Shown here: positions 1-6,146 of the stretch, piece by piece
Layout: every line of letters begins with the position of its first letter
Position numbering within the stretch: the first letter of the stretch is position 1
Source of the DNA: an uncultured Clostridia bacterium
GTDB lineage: Bacteria > Bacillota > Clostridia > Christensenellales > Borkfalkiaceae
Length of the DNA stretch: 6,188 nt
NCBI GenBank assembly: GCA_937888935.1
Contig: CALARO010000027.1
Span: 1 to 6,188, forward strand
Direction of reading: 5' to 3'
The notes under the pieces: generated by a model
What the model saw: only the letters and a program-made list of their open reading frames with translations
Told to the model about the DNA's origin: nothing
Database searches by the model: none
Translations under genes and position numbers: made by a program

Positions 1-577
1 CGATACGGAAGAACATATCGCTCCACATCATCGGCTTAAAACCGTACTTTTCCGCAATCTGCGATACCCGCGAAAGATGCCGCAACAGCACGTTGAAACG
101 GTTGTTTGCACCATGTAAATCGTAGTATCTGCCCCGTCCGAGCCAATGCGCTTCGTCCATGCCGATATGAATATTGCGCGAAGTAAAACATTCCGCGCAC
201 GTGGCGATCATCTTTTCGATCAGCGCATAAGTCCGCTCGTCGTCTACAAGCAGAATATCGTTTGCGTCGTTGATTCTCTCGTATTTCGGATAACGAAAAA
301 TCTGATTCAGATGCGCCAGAGTCTGAATACACGGCATCAATTCCACACCGTTTTTCTTCGCAAACGCGTCAATCTCTTTCAGTTCAAGCTTCGAATATCT
401 GCCGCGGCGATAGCCGAATTGCGGCTCGCCTTCGATTTCGTAGGTATCTTCCGTATATAATTGCAGACAGTTATACCCGATTTTTTTCAGCGTAAGAATA
501 AAATTTTTAAGTTCCGCTACGCTCATCACCGCGTTTCTCGAACAATCGAGCATCACGCCCAAATACCCTTTCTTCAT
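1..577 (-). CDS. Glycoside hydrolase family 20 (beta-N-acetylhexosaminidase-like), 3' part cut off by window edge
   Basis: The gene starts at the ATG at 577-575 and stays open for 192 codons to the window edge, so the C-terminal part is missing. An AAGGAG ribosome binding site (591-586) lies 8 nt upstream. The protein begins with MKKGYLGVMLDCSRNAVM, the usual opening of a GH20 TIM barrel, followed by LYTEDTYEI (residues 40-48), GYRRGRYSKLE (55-65) and HIGMDEAHWLG (137-147). D141-E142 is the Asp-Glu pair that GH20 enzymes use for substrate-assisted catalysis through the 2-acetamido group. There is no signal peptide and no N-terminal GH20b-like domain before the barrel, so the enzyme probably acts in the cytoplasm on imported oligosaccharides. 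It lies just downstream of a NahK-like sugar kinase but has its own promoter. Family assignment is firm; whether the substrate is a GlcNAc, GalNAc or lacto-N-biose linkage cannot be read from this part. Confidence 0.9.
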   Translation of the reverse strand, partial: MKKGYLGVMLDCSRNAVMSVAELKNFILTLKKIGYNCLQLYTEDTYEIEGEPQFGYRRGRYSKLELKEIDAFAKKNGVELMPCIQTLAHLNQIFRYPKYERINDANDILLVDDERTYALIEKMIATCAECFTSRNIHIGMDEAHWLGRGRYYDLHGANNRFNVLLRHLSRVSQIAEKYGFKPMMWSDMFFRI

Positions 578-628
578 TGCTTTTTCTCCTTGTTCCCCGC
601 GCGTTACGGCGCGCGTTCTTCAAGTATT

Positions 629-657
629 ATTATATAAAAAACCGCGCGATTTTGCAA
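629..657 (-). promoter_or_regulatory. Sigma-A-type promoter of the GH20 gene
   Basis: On the minus strand the -35 element TTGCAA (657-652) is followed by a 17-nt spacer and a perfect -10 TATAAT (634-629). Transcription should start near 622, giving a leader of about 45 nt before the ATG at 577. The leader contains a 6-bp GC hairpin (CGCGCG arms at 615-610 and 603-598, 6-nt loop) that ends 6 nt before the ribosome binding site at 591-586. The -35 and spacer lie inside the terminator of the upstream kinase gene. The motif match is seen directly; activity is inferred. Confidence 0.75.
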
Positions 658-675
658 CAAAAATCGTTCGGTTTT
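636..675 (-). terminator. Rho-independent terminator after the NahK-like kinase gene
   Basis: Read on the minus strand, AAAACCG-AA-CGATTTT (675-660) pairs with AAAATCG-CG-CGGTTTT (653-638). The result is 7 bp, a 2x2 internal mismatch and 7 more bp around a 6-nt loop. The closing CGG is followed by six T residues (641-636), four of which also pair with the A run at the 5' side. It begins 51 nt beyond the kinase stop codon, so it should end the dehydratase-kinase transcript. The -35 of the next gene's promoter sits partly in its loop. Confidence 0.8.
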
Positions 676-726
676 ATGTCAAAATATTTCACTCTTTCAA
701 ACTTTATATAAATTGCCGCGCCCGCC

Positions 727-1827
727 TTATTCCGCGTATTTTTTTACGATTTTTTTCATCTCGTCAAAGTGCGCGATCATATCTTTCGCAAGGGCAAGCT
801 GACACCGCGCCCGCACGAGATTATGCTCTTCGTAATCAATCGAAAAGTACTTGTCGCCGTCGAGATAGTCGGTTAAAAAGCGCACGCCGCATTCCAGCGT
901 CATCGCCAGCGCGCCGCCGGCAAGCGAATCTATTTCCGCAGCGGTGAGCGCGTTTTTATCCACGCTTAAAAATCCGCGCGTAAACGCTTCGAATTTATCG
1001 AGATCGAGTCCCACAAGCGATAAATCGCGCTCGTCTTCCGCCGCCGTGTTCGCGCCCGCGCGGATCGCGTCGCCGAAATCAAACGCCACAAGCCCCGGCA
1101 TCACGGTATCGAGATCAATCACGGAAAGATGTTCCTGCGTTTTCCTGTCGAACAGCACGTTCGAGCATTTGGTATCGTTGTGCGTAACCCGAAGCGGCAG
1201 CACGCCCGCGCGCTGCAAACGGTAAGTTTCCGTAGCTTTTTCTTCCAGAGCGAGATACTCTTCGATCTCGCCGCGCACTTCGTCCGCCCGCCCCGCCGCG
1301 TTTTCTTTCACCGCCGCCTTAAACGTTTCGAAACGTCTCGGCGTATTGTGAAAGTGCGGAATCGCGATAAACAAATTCTCTACGGGATAATCGGCGAGAT
1401 ATTTCTGAAATTCGCCGAACGCCTTGCCCGATTCTTCCATCACAAACGGCGAAGCGATCAGAAACGTCATCGAATCGTCGATAAACCGACTGCACCGCCA
1501 GAAGCCGCCCTTTTCGTCGATATAATAATACTCGCCGCCCGTGGTTTTTTGATAATGCAGCACGTTCCGCTTCGCCGTAACGCCCGTCGCTTTGATTTTC
1601 GAACGGATATATTCGGTGACGGAAATAATATTGTTCATCACTTCCACGGGATTTTTGAAAACGTAGGTGTTCACGCCCTGCAATATGTAGTCCTTCACTT
1701 CGCCGTCGCGGTAAAAATACACCTTGTACGTCTTGTTGATATGCCCGCTCGTCACCTTTTCGTAACTGCGGTACGTCCCCTCAATCCCGAATTTACGGCA
1801 AAGCGCCTCGATTTTCGCGTCCGTCAC
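727..1827 (-). CDS. nahK: N-acetylhexosamine 1-kinase-like phosphotransferase (NahK family)
   Basis: The 366-residue protein belongs to the aminoglycoside-phosphotransferase (APH) fold and resembles bifidobacterial NahK along its whole length. That enzyme uses ATP to phosphorylate C1 of GlcNAc or GalNAc in the lacto-N-biose/galacto-N-biose salvage route. Visible family motifs are SGHINKTY (27-34), YILQGVNTYVFKNP (47-60), PHFHNTPRRFE (157-167), the catalytic loop RVTHNDTKCSNVLF (213-226; H216, D218, N223) and the metal-binding segment VIDLDTVMPG (236-245). FDFGDAIRAGANTA (249-262) and ECGVRFLTDYLDGDKYF (312-328) also match. I place the start at GTG 1827-1825, because AAGGAG lies 10 nt before it, similarity begins there, and the length then fits NahK's roughly 360 residues. 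An upstream in-frame TTG at 1920 would add 31 unconserved residues. The gene follows the dehydratase by 93 nt, probably on the same transcript. The exact sugar (GlcNAc, GalNAc or another hexosamine) is not proven. Confidence 0.85.
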   Translation of the reverse strand: MTDAKIEALCRKFGIEGTYRSYEKVTSGHINKTYKVYFYRDGEVKDYILQGVNTYVFKNPVEVMNNIISVTEYIRSKIKATGVTAKRNVLHYQKTTGGEYYYIDEKGGFWRCSRFIDDSMTFLIASPFVMEESGKAFGEFQKYLADYPVENLFIAIPHFHNTPRRFETFKAAVKENAAGRADEVRGEIEEYLALEEKATETYRLQRAGVLPLRVTHNDTKCSNVLFDRKTQEHLSVIDLDTVMPGLVAFDFGDAIRAGANTAAEDERDLSLVGLDLDKFEAFTRGFLSVDKNALTAAEIDSLAGGALAMTLECGVRFLTDYLDGDKYFSIDYEEHNLVRARCQLALAKDMIAHFDEMKKIVKKYAE

Positions 1828-1837
1828 TTCTGCTTCA

Positions 1838-1843
1838 CTCCTT
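1838..1843 (-). promoter_or_regulatory. Ribosome binding site that decides the kinase start
   Basis: AAGGAG on the minus strand lies 10 nt upstream of the GTG at 1827. The competing TTG at 1920 directly abuts the stop codon of the dehydratase gene and has no comparable purine-rich site in front of it, which favours the shorter protein. Confidence 0.7.
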
Positions 1844-1870
1844 ATCTGTTTTTTCAAACTGCTTTTTATC

Positions 1871-1886
1871 GCGGCGCGCGCGCCGC
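1871..1886 (-). repeat. 16-bp perfect GC palindrome between dehydratase and kinase genes
   Basis: The sequence GCGGCGCG followed by CGCGCCGC is its own reverse complement. In the mRNA it could form a 6-bp GC stem with a 4-nt loop in the 93-nt gap between the two genes. No run of T follows it on the minus strand, so it does not look like a terminator. It could be an mRNA processing or stabilising hairpin, or simply a GC-rich coincidence. Confidence 0.5.
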
Positions 1887-1920
1887 CCGTCGGTAGTGCT
1901 TTAAGAAAACCAAACGGCAA

Positions 1921-3897
1921 TCACACCGCCGCGTTCGCTGCCGCCACGGCGGATAATCCTTCCGCCGCGTCTTTCGCCGCGCCGTTTTTCGCCGCATTTT
2001 CCGTGTTTTTCATATCGCCCGCATTCGCCGCTGCGTTTTCAGCCTTTCCGGCACTCTGCCCAGCCTGATACGTGTACGTAGGCACAAGATCGGCAAGATA
2101 CTTTTTCATATCTTCCGTTTCGGCATAAGCTTCGGCGTAAAGTTTATCCAGCGTATGCCACAATTTGTTCTCGTCGAGATCAATCGGCTTTGCGATATTG
2201 ATCAGGCCGTTTTCAGTCTTTTGCAGTCCCTCTTCCGCCATCAGCCGCTCTTCGTACAGCTTCTCGCCCGGGCGCAAACCGGTGCATACAATAGGAATAT
2301 CCACGTCCGGCTCGTACCCCGAAAGTTGTATAAGATGCCGCGCCAGATCGTAAATTTTCACAGGCTCGCCCATGTCCAGAACGAAAATCTGCCCGCCTTT
2401 CGCATACGCCCCCGCCTGTATCACCAACGAAACCGCTTCGGGAATCGTCATAAAATATCTTATGATGTTTCTGTCCGTCACCGTTACAGGTCCGCCCTCG
2501 GCGATCTGCTGCTTGAAAAGCGGTATCACCGAGCCGTTCGAGCCGAGTACGTTGCCGAAGCGCACCGCCACGAATTTCGTGTGCGCGCTGTGCTTGCCGA
2601 TCGTCTGAATGATCATCTCGCAGATCCGCTTCGTGCAACCCATCACGTTGGTGGGGTTCACGGCTTTGTCCGTAGAAATCTGCACAAACGTTTCCACGGA
2701 AAATTCGTCGGCGAGCCGCGCCACGTTCAGCGTGCCGAACACGTTGTTTTTCACCGCCTCGTTGGGGCTTGTTTCCATCAAAGGCACATGCTTGTGCGCC
2801 GCCGCGTGAAACACAATCTGCGGACGGTATTTTTTAAACACGTCGCGCATTTTCCCGATGTCGCGCACGCTCGCAATCAGCGTTAAAAGGTTAAGATTGT
2901 CTTTATATTTCCGCTTCAATTCCTGCTCGATAGAGTAGGCGTTGTTTTCGTAAATATCCAGAATAATCAGCTGTTTGGGGTGATGCGTGGCGATCTGACG
3001 GCAAAGCTCGCTGCCGATCGAGCCGCCCCCGCCCGTCACAAGCACCGTTTTATCTTCGATATACCCGAGAATCTGATTTAAATCCACCTGCACCTGTTCT
3101 CTGCCGAGCAGATCGGTAATTTCCACGTCGCGGAATTTCGAAACCGTCACTTTACCGTCGGCAAGCTCGTAAATTCCGGGCAGAATTTTCACGGGTTTTT
3201 TGCACTCTTTCAAAATATTGATAATCTCTTTCTGCCGCTGCCGCGTAGCGGAAGGAATGGCGAAAAAGATCTCGTCCACATTGTATTTTTTCGCCATCTG
3301 CGGCGCGGAAGCGATATTCCCCACGATTTTCACGTTTAAAATATGCTTGCCGATCTTGTTTTTGTCGTCGTCGAGAATACACACCGCGCGATATTTTGCG
3401 CGGGGCGTGCATTGTTCTTTTACAATCATCAGCGCGGATTCTCCGCCGCCGATAAGCATCACGCGCTTTCTGCCTTTCAACCCGCGGCGGAAAAGCACCC
3501 CTACCGTTTCGTTCAGCCGCTTACAAAACCGCGAATATATCGCAAAATTCATTAAAACCAGACCGAACACAAGCACGGCGGCTACGGAAATCACGCTTTG
3601 CTGCGTGGCGATCGCAAATATAAGATCCAACGCCGTAAGCGCAGTCACGGCGATTATAATTTTAAACGCGTCGAAAAGCGTGGCAAGCGAAAACACGATG
3701 GCATAGCCCTGCGCCAGAAACAAAAACAGAACGGCGAGCGCAATATTCGCCCCCATCCAGATCATCACCCGAGCGTCAAACGACTGTGTTTCGGTTTTCG
3801 TCACAAAAAATGCGATTGTTTCCGCCAGTAACACCGAAAGTATATCCATCACCAGCAAAAAAACCGCATGTCCCCTTTTTGTATGCCAAAATCTCAT
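1921..3897 (-). CDS. Membrane-bound nucleotide-sugar 4,6-dehydratase (FlaA1/CapD/WbpM/PglF type)
   Basis: This 658-residue polysaccharide-biosynthesis protein has the full architecture of the large membrane class. Four hydrophobic segments (about 10-33, 44-70, 74-98 and 101-121) precede a Rossmann-like CoA-binding-type domain (MLIGGGESAL, 147-156). A C-terminal extended SDR domain follows, with the NAD(P)-binding loop TGGGGSIGSE (288-297), NNVFGT (384-389), STDKAVNPTNVMGCTK (408-423) and RPGEKLYEE (542-550). Methionine M419 takes the place of the usual SDR tyrosine in YxxxK, as is normal for this subfamily; K423 is kept. Characterised members convert UDP-GlcNAc to a 4-keto-6-deoxy sugar at the inner membrane face for capsule, O-antigen or protein glycans. 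I chose ATG 3897, which has GGAAAGGG 8 nt upstream; a TTG at 3951 would add 18 unconserved residues. After VPTYTY (605-610) an unusual Ala/Asn/Lys-rich tail of about 48 residues is added. A strong promoter lies upstream and the NahK-like kinase follows. The substrate is inferred from the family. Confidence 0.92.
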   Translation of the reverse strand: MRFWHTKRGHAVFLLVMDILSVLLAETIAFFVTKTETQSFDARVMIWMGANIALAVLFLFLAQGYAIVFSLATLFDAFKIIIAVTALTALDLIFAIATQQSVISVAAVLVFGLVLMNFAIYSRFCKRLNETVGVLFRRGLKGRKRVMLIGGGESALMIVKEQCTPRAKYRAVCILDDDKNKIGKHILNVKIVGNIASAPQMAKKYNVDEIFFAIPSATRQRQKEIINILKECKKPVKILPGIYELADGKVTVSKFRDVEITDLLGREQVQVDLNQILGYIEDKTVLVTGGGGSIGSELCRQIATHHPKQLIILDIYENNAYSIEQELKRKYKDNLNLLTLIASVRDIGKMRDVFKKYRPQIVFHAAAHKHVPLMETSPNEAVKNNVFGTLNVARLADEFSVETFVQISTDKAVNPTNVMGCTKRICEMIIQTIGKHSAHTKFVAVRFGNVLGSNGSVIPLFKQQIAEGGPVTVTDRNIIRYFMTIPEAVSLVIQAGAYAKGGQIFVLDMGEPVKIYDLARHLIQLSGYEPDVDIPIVCTGLRPGEKLYEERLMAEEGLQKTENGLINIAKPIDLDENKLWHTLDKLYAEAYAETEDMKKYLADLVPTYTYQAGQSAGKAENAAANAGDMKNTENAAKNGAAKDAAEGLSAVAAANAAV

Positions 3898-3983
3898 TCC
3901 GCTATCCCTTTCCGCCTGAAATTCCCCGCGCTCCGCAGCCGTCTGCCGCAAAAGCGTTTCCCCGCGTCCTTTAAATATATTCT

Positions 3984-4012
3984 ATTGTATCACGTTTTAT
4001 AAATTATGTCAA
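3984..4012 (-). promoter_or_regulatory. Strong sigma-A-type promoter of the dehydratase-kinase unit
   Basis: On the minus strand a consensus -35 TTGACA (4012-4007) is separated by 17 nt from TACAAT (3989-3984). A TG one base before the -10 makes it an extended -10. The expected start near 3977 gives a leader of about 80 nt before the ATG at 3897. This separates the sugar genes from the upstream pseudouridine synthase as a transcription unit. Confidence 0.85.
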
Positions 4013-4020
4013 GAAAACAA

Positions 4021-4038
4021 ACGACAAATCACGACAAA
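4021..4038 (-). promoter_or_regulatory. Direct repeat one helical turn apart, just upstream of the -35
   Basis: The plus-strand octamer ACGACAAA occurs at 4021-4028 and again at 4031-4038, a spacing of 10 bp. That places both copies on the same DNA face at about -44 to -61 relative to the predicted start of the dehydratase transcript, a usual location for an activator site. No protein can be named, and two octamers are weak evidence. Confidence 0.35.
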
Positions 4039-4068
4039 CCGCCATGTTTTTTTCACTTATTTTACATT

Positions 4069-4134
4069 TTCCGGCAATTTTATCAAAGCTTTCCGGCAAT
4101 TTTATCAAAGCTTTCCGGCAAGTTTTTCAAAGCT
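4069..4134 (-). repeat. Three tandem copies of a 22-bp unit across the pseudouridine synthase stop codon
   Basis: Units lie at 4069-4090, 4091-4112 and 4113-4134. The first two are identical (TTCCGGCAATTT at the start, ATCAAAGCT at the end of each on the plus strand). The third differs at two positions. The third copy contains the stop codon (4129-4127) and the last codons of the synthase gene, so the array looks like a duplication of the gene's 3' end into its untranslated region. Each junction creates the palindrome AAAGCTTT (4085-4092 and 4107-4114). No T run follows, so it is not an obvious terminator. Confidence 0.9.
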
Positions 4135-5182
4135 TCGCGGCTACGGCAAAAAATTCTTTCGGCACGGGCGAAACGAACGAAAGACTTTCCCCGCTCACCG
4201 GATGCCGCAGCGCAAGGCACGAAGCGTGCAAGCCAAGCCGCTTCAAAGGCGAATTTTGCGGCGTTAAAGCCTGATCCCCGCCGTACTTCTCGTCACCGAT
4301 AACGGGATGCCCCGCCGCCTTCATCGCCACGCGGATCTGATTTTTTCTGCCGCTGTCGATTTCCACGCGCAGCAGCGAAAATTTCCCGTTTTCTCTCACC
4401 GTTTCGTAGCGCGTAACGGCGCGCTTGCCATCGCGCGGAGAAACGCAGTACACCAGATGGTTTTTGTCCTCTTTCAGATAAGAAATAATTTCGCCGCTTT
4501 TTTCTTCGAATACGCCCGAAACCACGGTGTAATATTCGCGCTTTTCCACCAGCTCGTTCCAATGCATGCGCAGCATCGAATGAAGCTTGATATCTTTCGC
4601 AAAAGCAAGCACGCCCGAAGTTTCTTTATCAATGCGGTGCAGCACGTAGGCGCGCTCGTTTTTGCCCTTCTGCCGCAGGTATTCTTCCGCAATATAGTAC
4701 GCCGAAAGCCGCTCGTCGTCGCTTTCCACCGATAAGAGTCCCGCCGGTTTATCCAGCACCAGAAATTGCTCGTTTTCGAAGATAATCTTCGGCAGCGGCA
4801 GCCGCGCCGCACGCTCGTTTTCGCCGTTTTTCCCGCGCTCGCGCCCCTTTTCTCTCGCCGATTCCGCGCGGGAAATCCCCGCAACGACCGCCGCGCGGGT
4901 TTTCGAAATTCGTATCTCGTCGTCTTTCGCCAGCGGAAAATCGAACTGCTTTTCCGCCCTGCCGTTCACAAGCACCTTGCCGCCCGAAAGCAGAGATTTC
5001 ACGTTATTGCGCGACTGATTGCACTTTTTCAGCAGAAATTCAAGCAGCGTATCGCTGCGCGGCACGATATATTTCGCCGTGTATTCCGTCTTGTTTTTGT
5101 GCGCTTCTTTCGCCGCCCCGCGCGCCGTTTCTTTCGAATTTTCGCGCTTTTTCGTGTACAGTTTTCTCTTTCCTTCGCGCAT
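4127..5182 (-). CDS. RluA-family pseudouridine synthase with S4 RNA-binding domain
   Basis: The 351-residue protein isomerises specific uridines in RNA, most likely 23S rRNA, to pseudouridine. After a basic N-terminal extension (1-32) comes an S4 domain (about 38-93; SRNNVKSLLSGGKVLVNG at 57-74). The RluA catalytic domain follows from 132. It shows LVLDKPAGLLSVES (141-154), the motif HRIDKETSG (182-190) with catalytic Asp D185, KREYYTVVSG (214-223), SGRKNQIRVAMKAAGHPVIGD (278-298) and LGLHASCLALRHP (316-328). Between the domains is a highly charged linker (about 103-127, rich in Arg, Glu and Lys). The start ATG at 5182 has AAGGG 8 nt upstream. It follows yebC after 169 nt. The family contains several enzymes with different target sites (RluA, RluC, RluD, and the Bacillus paralogues), and the sequence alone does not tell which uridine is modified, so no symbol is given. 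Confidence 0.92.
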   Translation of the reverse strand: MREGKRKLYTKKRENSKETARGAAKEAHKNKTEYTAKYIVPRSDTLLEFLLKKCNQSRNNVKSLLSGGKVLVNGRAEKQFDFPLAKDDEIRISKTRAAVVAGISRAESAREKGRERGKNGENERAARLPLPKIIFENEQFLVLDKPAGLLSVESDDERLSAYYIAEEYLRQKGKNERAYVLHRIDKETSGVLAFAKDIKLHSMLRMHWNELVEKREYYTVVSGVFEEKSGEIISYLKEDKNHLVYCVSPRDGKRAVTRYETVRENGKFSLLRVEIDSGRKNQIRVAMKAAGHPVIGDEKYGGDQALTPQNSPLKRLGLHASCLALRHPVSGESLSFVSPVPKEFFAVAAKL

Positions 5183-5231
5183 CTTCTTTTCCCTTCAATA
5201 AAACTTTTTCGCCCTTCCCGCGCGTCTCTGC

Positions 5232-5323
5232 ATACGGAAAAAGGCGAAAATTTCTTTGCCCATTACATAAGCTACGCCAAGCCGCTTTTTCCCGTATATT
5301 TCTCTGTTCGGGGCAATATAGGG
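5232..5323 (-). repeat. Two overlapping inverted repeats in the yebC-pseudouridine synthase gap
   Basis: Arm pair A is CCCGTATATT (5291-5300) with AATATAGGG (5315-5323), nine pairs with one bulged base and a 14-nt loop. Arm pair B is ATACGGAAAAAG (5232-5243) with CTTTTTCCCGTAT (5285-5297), twelve pairs with one bulged base and a 41-nt loop. They share 5291-5297, so an RNA could form only one at a time. Neither is followed by a T run on the minus strand. The rest of this 169-nt gap holds no convincing promoter or gene. Confidence 0.5.
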
Positions 5324-5351
5324 AAAGCTTGCACGGCGCAAATTCAAACGC

Positions 5352-6146
5352 TTACTCTTCGTCTTCGTCGGGAAGATCCACGTTGTGATACACTTCCTGC
5401 ACGTCGTCCAATTCTTCAAGCGCGTCGAGCATGTTCGTAAAAACGCGCACCTTGTCTTCAGGCAGCGTAATCTTGTTCTGCGGAATCATCGCCACTTCCG
5501 CCTGCACGAAACGGATCTTCGGCTCTTCCTCGTCGCTGTGGCGCGATTTCGGCGCGGCAGCCATCAACTCTTTGTTTTTCTCTTCGAAATATTTTCTCAC
5601 GTCCGAAAACGCTTCGGGCGAAGTGAAAATCTCGTACACGTCGTCGCTCACCGCCACGTCGTCCGCGCCCGCGTCCAGGGCGTATTCCGTCACCGTGTCC
5701 TCGTCCAGCTCGGGCGTGCGCTCGATCACGATATAGCCCTTGTTGTCGAAATTATACGATACGCAGCCGGTGTTCCCCATCGAGCCGCCGTGCTTGCCCA
5801 TAATCGCGCGGATATCGCCCGCCGTGCGGTTGTTGTTGTCCGTCAGCGTGGTGATAATCACCGCCGACCCCGCAGGACCGTACCCTTCGTAAGTCAGTTC
5901 TTTGTAGTCCGCGCCCGAAAGCTCGCCCGCCGCCTTTTTAATCGACCGCTGAATGTTGTCGTTGGGCATGTTCGCCGCCTTCGCTTTCGCGATAATATCG
6001 GCAAGCTTGCTGTTCGTATCGGGGTTGGGATTGCTCTTCGCAGCCACGGCAATCTCTCTGCCGATCTTCGTGAAAATCTTCCCTCTCGCCGCGTCCGCCT
6101 TGCCCTTTTTCGCCTGTATGTTGTGCCATTTGCTATGTCCTGACAT
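5352..6146 (-). CDS. yebC: YebC/PmpR/TACO1-family protein
   Basis: The 264-residue protein is an intact YebC-family member. It opens with the signature MSGHSKWHNIQAKKGKADAA and GKIFTKIGREI (22-32). It continues with NMPNDNIQRSIKKAAGE (59-75), the domain signature YEGYGPAGSAVIITTLTDN (86-104), RAIMGKHGGSMG (113-124) and the closing DDVQEVYHNVDLP (247-259). It ends in an acidic tail. The family has been annotated as a DNA-binding regulator, but the mitochondrial homologue TACO1 and recent bacterial work point to a role in translation, including relief of ribosome stalling. A separate cytoplasmic role cannot be read here. AGGAG lies 9 nt before the ATG at 6146. A charged segment (about 189-210) is longer than in typical members of roughly 240-250 residues. 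The promoter is not visible within the 42 nt left upstream. It lies upstream of an rRNA-modification gene, consistent with an RNA/translation block. Confidence 0.95.
   Translation of the reverse strand: MSGHSKWHNIQAKKGKADAARGKIFTKIGREIAVAAKSNPNPDTNSKLADIIAKAKAANMPNDNIQRSIKKAAGELSGADYKELTYEGYGPAGSAVIITTLTDNNNRTAGDIRAIMGKHGGSMGNTGCVSYNFDNKGYIVIERTPELDEDTVTEYALDAGADDVAVSDDVYEIFTSPEAFSDVRKYFEEKNKELMAAAPKSRHSDEEEPKIRFVQAEVAMIPQNKITLPEDKVRVFTNMLDALEELDDVQEVYHNVDLPDEDEE

Noticed and set aside
146..460. Plus-strand and alternative minus-strand frames at 36-460
   Set aside because: These overlap the GH20 coding frame, which carries clear family motifs and a good ribosome binding site.
677..682. TTGACA on the minus strand as an alternative -35 for the GH20 gene
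   Set aside because: No acceptable -10 lies 16-18 nt downstream; the region there is the terminator loop. The pair at 657-629 fits better.
1129..1896. A 255-codon plus-strand open frame opposite the kinase gene
   Set aside because: Antisense shadow of a well-supported gene, with Arg/His/Phe-rich composition and no motif.
4013..4126. A rho-independent terminator after the pseudouridine synthase gene
   Set aside because: I searched the gap and found only the tandem repeat and AT-rich sequence, with no stem followed by a T run on the minus strand. Transcription may read through or end by another means.
4069..4134. CRISPR array suggested by three direct repeats
   Set aside because: The 22-bp units are directly adjacent with no spacers, so this is a simple tandem repeat.
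5195..5419. A 74-codon minus-strand open frame covering the yebC-synthase gap, whose stop codon sits just before the synthase ribosome binding site
   Set aside because: Its first third overlaps the end of yebC in another frame, no ribosome binding site precedes any start in the gap, and the product resembles nothing I recognise. A leader peptide is possible but unsupported.
5385..6143. A 252-codon plus-strand open frame opposite yebC
   Set aside because: It is the antisense shadow of yebC, rich in Arg, His and Val, which results from reading GC-rich codons in reverse. It has no family motif.
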